NCBI GenBank assembly: GCA_017442465.1
Contig: JAFRZQ010000393.1
Coordinates: 1-8,933, forward strand
Source: Anaerotignum sp.
GTDB lineage: Bacteria > Bacillota > Clostridia > Lachnospirales > Anaerotignaceae
DNA: 8,933 nucleotides
Reading direction: 5' to 3'
Shown here: piece by piece, positions 6,521-8,933 of the stretch
How positions within the stretch are numbered: position 1 is the first letter of the stretch
Layout: each line of letters starts with the position of its first letter
Position numbers and translations under genes: made by a program
The notes under the pieces: generated by a model
Told to the model about the DNA's origin: nothing
The model's database searches: none
What the model saw: only the letters and a program-made list of their open reading frames with translations

Positions 6521-7426
6521 TCAGACCTTTTTCCACTCAACAGTTCCCGCGAAAATCTGTTTCATATCCTCCGGCAATTTCTGCTCAAAAAACAGCATTT
6601 CTTTCGTAATCGGATGAGGAAATTCCAGTTTCCAGGAATGCAGTGCATGTCTGTCGATCACCTCAAAATTCATATTATACAGTACATCTGCCGGCAGAGG
6701 ATGACCGATAGCTCTCATGTGCAGGCGAATCTGGTGGGTTCGGCCTGTTTCCAGGCGGATCTGTGCCAGGGAATGACCATTTGCATAGTACAACCGTTCA
6801 TAATGGGTCACAGCCTTCGCGCCGTTTTCATCAATGCAACGCTCTACAGCAGAGCCTTCTCTTCTGCCGATCGGCAGATCGATGGTCCCTTTTTCCGGAA
6901 GTTCGCCTTCCGTAACAGCAAGATATGTTCTGCGGATCTCGCGGTTTCTCATGGATTCCCCAAGAATGGAACCGCTCAGCATATTTTTTGCTACGATCAC
7001 AAGGCCCGTCGTGTTCTTATCTATACGATTGATGCTTCGGAATACGAAAGGGATCCCCTGTTTTTCGTAATAATGCACGACCCCGTTGGCAAGACTTGTA
7101 TACTCATAGCCCTTGGTCGGATGGATCGGCAGATTTGCCGGTTTGTTCAGCACAAGGATATCCTCATCTTCATATACAATATCCAGGGGCATTTCTACAG
7201 ACGGGATATTCTCCGAACTCCCGTCATCCAGGAAAACCGTTTCCAGAATATCGTTTTCTTTCAATTTTTTATTTACAAATTCCCATATTCCGTTTACTGT
7301 GATCAGATTTTCCGCTTTTTTCAGAAACTTGATACAGGTCGGAGTGTATTCATGTTCCAGAAGAAAGACTTCAATGGTTTTTCCAGCATCTTCCTCTGTA
7401 ATTTTATAGCTAAAGGTTCTTTTCAT
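6521..7426 (-). CDS. RluA-family pseudouridine synthase (RluD-like)
   Basis: RNA-modifying enzyme of 301 residues that should isomerise a uridine to pseudouridine in rRNA or tRNA. An N-terminal S4-like RNA-binding segment (about 13-65) precedes the catalytic domain, which opens with YEDEDILVLNKPANLPIHPT (about 85-104). The catalytic motif is NRIDKNTTG (133-141) with Asp136; the commoner form is HRLDxxTSG, and the Asn and Ile variants are conservative. RTHQIRLHM (229-237) and LHSWKLEFPHP (262-272) complete the family signature. Length matches the RluA/RluD group. The chosen ATG has only a weak AGAG ribosome-binding site about eight bases upstream, but the protein starts where homologues do. 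It lies 110 bases after a small unknown gene with no terminator between, so both probably share the promoter at 7814-7842. Which RNA position it modifies cannot be told from sequence. Confidence 0.93.
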   Translation of the reverse strand: MKRTFSYKITEEDAGKTIEVFLLEHEYTPTCIKFLKKAENLITVNGIWEFVNKKLKENDILETVFLDDGSSENIPSVEMPLDIVYEDEDILVLNKPANLPIHPTKGYEYTSLANGVVHYYEKQGIPFVFRSINRIDKNTTGLVIVAKNMLSGSILGESMRNREIRRTYLAVTEGELPEKGTIDLPIGRREGSAVERCIDENGAKAVTHYERLYYANGHSLAQIRLETGRTHQIRLHMRAIGHPLPADVLYNMNFEVIDRHALHSWKLEFPHPITKEMLFFEQKLPEDMKQIFAGTVEWKKV

Positions 7427-7535
7427 ATTTCATTCTCTAAAAGTACGACTTCTTTTCCGCTTCAAAACAATCTTCTGCAAAAACGATCCCACTTTATGTT
7501 CCCAAAAGTTCCTTCGGATCAGAGGCACCTCGCCG

Positions 7536-7739
7536 TCACAGCAGACGTTCCACCTTTGCGATCGTCTCCTGCTCCGACAGTTCCAGATCTAAAATATCCA
7601 TAACGCGGTCTGTCAGATCAGGTTCCTTCAATACAACAGCAAAAATTTTATGACCGCCTTCATTGGAAATTTTACCGACGCGAATCATATATTCCAGCAA
7701 ATCCACCACGGGCTGTATTTTTTTACGTTTTTCTATCAT
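7536..7739 (-). CDS. Small protein of unknown function (67 residues)
   Basis: I do not recognise this protein. It begins MIEKRKKIQPVVDLLEYM and is predicted mostly helical, with a basic N-terminus and an acidic C-terminal half ending in EQETIAKVERLL; it has no signal peptide or membrane segment and should be cytoplasmic. The open frame extends upstream to 7823, but the start at 7739 is preferred because AAAGGAG lies nine bases before it and the -10 box of the predicted promoter (7814-7819) falls inside the longer version. The gene is followed 110 bases later by the pseudouridine synthase and probably forms a bicistronic unit with it. Codon pattern and hydrophobic spacing look like a real protein. 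It could be a small regulatory or adaptor protein; nothing shows which. Confidence 0.65.
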   Translation of the reverse strand: MIEKRKKIQPVVDLLEYMIRVGKISNEGGHKIFAVVLKEPDLTDRVMDILDLELSEQETIAKVERLL

Positions 7740-7760
7740 TCTGCATTTCTCCTTTCTCTG

Positions 7761-7793
7761 ACAGGCAGCTGCTCTGTCTTTATGCCTGCCTGT
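7761..7793 (-). promoter_or_regulatory. 8-bp inverted repeat in the small-gene leader
   Basis: ACAGGCAG (7761-7768) and CTGCCTGT (7786-7793) form a perfect GC-rich 8-bp stem with a 17-base loop, in a leader of about 70 bases between the predicted transcription start and the ribosome-binding site of the 67-residue gene. No T-run follows, so it is not a terminator. A translational control hairpin or protein-binding stem is possible. Confidence 0.4.
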
Positions 7794-7813
7794 TATTCTT
7801 TTCATATACTTGT

Positions 7814-7842
7814 ATTTTACCACTACTAAATAAGAAATACAA
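7814..7842 (-). promoter_or_regulatory. Predicted promoter of the small gene and pseudouridine synthase unit
   Basis: The minus strand reads TTGTAT (7837-7842), a 17-base spacer, then TAAAAT (7814-7819), preceded by TGG as an extended -10. Transcription should begin near 7806-7808. This position argues against the long version of the small gene, whose start codon at 7823 would be upstream of the transcript. Confidence 0.7.
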
Positions 7843-7910
7843 TTCTATGAGATATCGCTAATATAATAATGTAAGTATCCAAATATTCACGGTTGATTTT
7901 CCGACTTTCA

Positions 7911-7968
7911 CACAAATGACCTTTGGTAGGACAGCGGTAACCCCCAAGGTTATCATATAAGCCTTGTG
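7911..7968 (-). other. Compact set of competing inverted repeats (possible structured RNA)
   Basis: On the minus strand AAGG-C-TTAT-ATG-ATAACCTT (7946-7965) can form an 8-bp stem with one bulge. Its CCTTGG arm (7944-7949) can instead pair with CCAAAGG (7919-7925) downstream across a GC-rich loop. CACAA/TTGTG (7964-7968 and 7911-7915) could close the whole unit. Mutually exclusive pairings of this kind resemble a switching RNA, but I recognise no known riboswitch class and the stems are short. Confidence 0.25.
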
Positions 7969-7973
7969 ATTTT

Positions 7974-8048
7974 CTATGTCACACTTTCAATATACAACAC
8001 CTTCGGAATCTCCTCTCTTTCATTCCGCTTAATTTTTGTCTCGTTCAT
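7974..8048 (-). CDS. 24-codon ORF with ideal ribosome-binding site behind a terminator (possible gene remnant)
   Basis: Begins MNETKIKRNEREEIPK, a hydrophilic, charged peptide that stops at a TAG after 24 residues. AGGAGG (8054-8059) is five bases before the ATG, the best ribosome-binding site in the window, and directly follows the T-tract of the terminator at 8062-8105. Such a strong initiation signal on so short a frame suggests either a regulatory peptide or the surviving start of a decayed gene. After the stop another minus frame stays open to 7858, compatible with a frameshifted remnant, but I recognise neither part. Confidence 0.3.
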   Translation of the reverse strand: MNETKIKRNEREEIPKVLYIESVT

Positions 8049-8061
8049 TTATTCCTCCTGT

Positions 8062-8105
8062 AAAAAGTTAAAAGCCCTATCTTTCGTGGAAGATAGGGCC
8101 TTTAA
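8062..8105 (-). terminator. Long-stem intrinsic terminator of the TRAP transporter unit
   Basis: On the minus strand TTAAAGGCCCTATCTT (8090-8105) pairs with AAGATAGGGCTTTTAA (8068-8083): a 16-bp stem with one G-U wobble and a CCACGA loop, followed after a C by five T (8062-8066). On the plus strand the wobble is an A-C mismatch and there is no proper T-run, so it acts on transcripts coming from the TRAP gene. It lies about 200 bases after the TRAP stop codon. Confidence 0.85.
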
Positions 8106-8154
8106 GTATTAAGAGTTTTAGATTTACTATCACACTATTATTTTTTAGGAGGTC

Positions 8155-8174
8155 ATTGAGTTATTAAACTCAAT
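8155..8174. repeat. 8-bp hairpin overlapping the stop codon of the 29-codon ORF
   Basis: ATTGAGTT-ATTA-AACTCAAT is a perfect 8-bp stem with a 4-base loop. On the minus strand its first arm includes the TGA stop of the small ORF. No T-run follows on either strand, so it is not an intrinsic terminator by itself; it might protect the 3' end of an mRNA or modulate the terminator 50 bases further on. Confidence 0.5.
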
Positions 8175-8259
8175 ACTGATAATAAATACTTAAGCATGCC
8201 AAAATCAGGAGAAGTGAAAGATCTGACATTACTTTTTTCATTTTTTGTAAAAAACACAT
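8170..8259 (-). CDS. Candidate 29-residue membrane peptide
   Basis: The frame begins MCFLQKMKKVMSDLSLLLIL and ends in a hydrophobic stretch followed by an aromatic YYQY C-terminus, as expected of a single-helix membrane peptide with a basic N-terminal side. AAAGGAG (8270-8276) lies ten bases before the ATG at 8259. It is 47 bases downstream of the TRAP permease stop on the same strand and upstream of the shared terminator, so it would be co-transcribed. Its small size means the open frame alone is weak evidence; the ribosome-binding site, hydrophobic pattern and position are what support it. It could be an accessory peptide of the transporter or a leader peptide. Confidence 0.35.
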   Translation of the reverse strand: MCFLQKMKKVMSDLSLLLILACLSIYYQY

Positions 8260-8306
8260 ATATCTAAAACTCCTTTATGCAAATGAAGCTTTTAACTGAA
8301 TTTACA

Positions 8307-8878
8307 TCAACCTAACAGATTAGGCAGGAACATGGAGATTGCAGGAACATATGTAATCAGCAGCAATGTAGCAATCATCAGGAACAGGAAAGGAATGATG
8401 CCTTTGATTACATTATCCAGCGTCGTTTCACCGACTCGGGATGCAACGAACAGGTTTACACCCAGTGGAGGTGTAATGAAGCCGATTGCCAGGTTAACTA
8501 CCATGATAATACCAAAGTGGATAGGGTCTACACCCAGAGATGTTACTACAGGGAACAGGATAGGTGCCAGAATCATGATAGCACACAATGTTTCCATGAA
8601 GCAGCCTACGATCAGCAGCAGTACGTTGATCAGCAGCAGGATCAGGATCACGCTATCTGTCAGGGACAGCATACCAGCCGCTACTGTTGTAGGGATACGG
8701 CCCAGTGTCAGTACTTTGGAGAAACCTGCAGCACAGCCGATAACGATCAGGATGGATGCTGTTGTTTCACAAGCATTTCTTGTAACATCCAGCAGTTTTT
8801 TCAGATCCAGTTCTTTATAGATAAAGCAGCCTACGATCAGGGAGTAGATTACGGATACAGCCGCTGCTTCTGTTGGTG
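8307..8878 (-). CDS. TRAP transporter large permease, DctM family (5' part missing)
   Basis: Sodium- or proton-driven carboxylate importer subunit in the cytoplasmic membrane, working with a periplasmic or lipoprotein receptor (DctP) and small permease (DctQ) that are not in the window. About 189 C-terminal residues of the usual 425-430 are present, beginning at PTEAAAVSVIY. The family motif NLAIGFITPPLGVNLFVAS lies at about 128-146 of the fragment, with hydrophobic helices around 5-20, 38-58, 74-95, 97-112, 118-135 and 158-180. An in-frame ATG at 8672 would give a 121-residue protein but it is an internal Met, not a start. The frame is cut at 8878 where the sequence folds back on itself; the missing residues GGIYGGIFT are instead encoded on the plus strand just beyond. 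The ligand (dicarboxylate, keto acid or sugar acid) cannot be told. The terminator at 8062-8105 separates it from the polyol module. Confidence 0.9.
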
Positions 8879-8933
8879 GTATCTATGGCGGTATCTTCAC
8901 ACCAACAGAAGCAGCGGCTGTATCCGTAATCTA
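8845..8933. repeat. 34-bp perfect inverted repeat at the window end (fold-back, likely chimera)
   Basis: Arms 8845-8878 and 8900-8933 are exact reverse complements over 34 bases with a 21-base spacer. The left arm is minus-strand TRAP coding sequence (PTEAAAVSVIY). The spacer plus right arm read, on the plus strand, GGIYGGIFTPTEAAAVSVI, that is the expected upstream TRAP residues followed by the same segment again. The sequence therefore switches strand within one gene, at a GGTG shared by both strands (8875-8878). This points to a template-switch or assembly artefact rather than a biological element. Confidence 0.85.

Larger units (their letters stand above)
8102..8272. repeat. Two interleaved inverted repeats
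   Basis: An 11-bp perfect repeat, GAGTTTTAGAT (8113-8123) and ATCTAAAACTC (8262-8272), crosses a 9-bp perfect repeat, TTAAGTATT (8102-8110) and AATACTTAA (8185-8193). The order is A, B, A', B', so both cannot form as simple nested hairpins. In minus-strand RNA one arm of the long repeat contains most of the ribosome-binding site of the 29-codon ORF, and one arm of the short repeat overlaps the foot of the terminator stem. Confidence 0.45.
7824..8306. other. 483-base region without a long gene
   Basis: No open reading frame above about 33 codons is convincing here on either strand. The region holds the upstream part of a promoter (7837-7842), a block of competing inverted repeats (7911-7968), a 24-codon ORF (7974-8048), a terminator (8062-8105), an 8-bp hairpin (8155-8174), a candidate 29-codon gene (8170-8259) and two interleaved inverted repeats (8102-8272). 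A further 32-codon frame (7858-7956) has only a weak AAGG ribosome-binding site. Base composition is more AT-rich than the flanking genes, with one GC-rich patch at 7920-7949. Confidence 0.6.

Noticed and set aside
6324..6536. Minus-strand ORF of 70 codons
   Set aside because: It overlaps the end of the pseudouridine synthase gene and runs straight through that gene's terminator; composition is unlike a protein and no ribosome-binding site is seen.
7919..7956. tRNA-like fragment (TGGTAGGACAGCGG followed by AAGGTTATC)
   Set aside because: It cannot be folded into a cloverleaf: no acceptor stem, no proper T-arm sequence and wrong spacing between the arms.
8115..8150. Type II CRISPR repeat, because GTTTTAGA matches the start of many such repeats
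   Set aside because: There is a single copy, no spacer-repeat periodicity and no cas gene; the inverted copy at 8262-8272 is explained by the dyad.
8113..8272. Small transposable element (MITE) bounded by the 11-bp GAGTTTTAGAT inverted repeats
   Set aside because: No adjacent target-site duplication is convincing, the arms are short, and one arm doubles as a ribosome-binding site, so an RNA-pairing explanation fits better.
8307..8672. A complete 121-residue membrane protein starting at 8672
   Set aside because: The frame continues upstream to 8876 with clear TRAP permease sequence, so 8672 is an internal Met of a truncated gene.
8332..8820. Plus-strand ORF of 162 codons
   Set aside because: Antisense shadow of the TRAP permease; Ser/Thr/Arg/Ile-rich translation without recognisable motifs.

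Overview
The window is a stretch of bacterial chromosome with every convincing gene on the minus strand, so transcription runs from high to low coordinates. Purine-rich Shine-Dalgarno sites (GGAGG type), consensus sigma-70/A promoters, AT-rich intergenic regions, a lipoprotein-type sugar-binding protein and a TRAP transporter together suggest a Firmicute, most likely a gut-type Clostridia or Negativicutes. I cannot place it more precisely.

Positions 1-6301 hold a sugar or polyol uptake and catabolism module in two transcription units. The first has a strong promoter at 6272-6301 and encodes a three-gene ABC importer: twin ATPase (4623-6131), permease (3592-4602) and lipoprotein binding protein (2511-3491). 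It ends at an intrinsic terminator (2411-2458). The second has its own promoter (2348-2376) and encodes a zinc-dependent polyol dehydrogenase (1240-2274) and a xylulokinase (xylB, running off the left edge). Together they predict import of a pentitol such as xylitol or D-arabitol, oxidation to a ketose (D-xylulose), and phosphorylation to xylulose 5-phosphate. The substrate is inferred from gene content, not proven. No transcription factor for the module is in the window.

Positions 6302-6520 are non-coding: a 15-bp palindrome upstream of the ABC promoter, a consensus DnaA box, a SmaI-type palindrome, and the terminator of the next unit. That unit has a promoter at 7814-7842 and carries a 67-residue protein of unknown function plus an RluA-family pseudouridine synthase (6521-7426).

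Positions 7824-8306 hold no long gene but are rich in structure: a candidate 29-codon membrane peptide gene, an 11-bp inverted repeat that includes its ribosome-binding site, a long-stem terminator, a 24-codon ORF with an ideal ribosome-binding site directly behind the terminator, and a compact set of competing inverted repeats. From 8307 to the right edge is the C-terminal part of a TRAP transporter large permease. Its last 55 or so bases are a fold-back: the same coding sequence reappears on the opposite strand, giving a 34-bp perfect inverted repeat. This is most likely a sequencing or assembly chimera.

I did not find a clearly novel large system. The best leads are the small ORFs and RNA-like structures between 7900 and 8275, and the palindromes around the ABC promoter.
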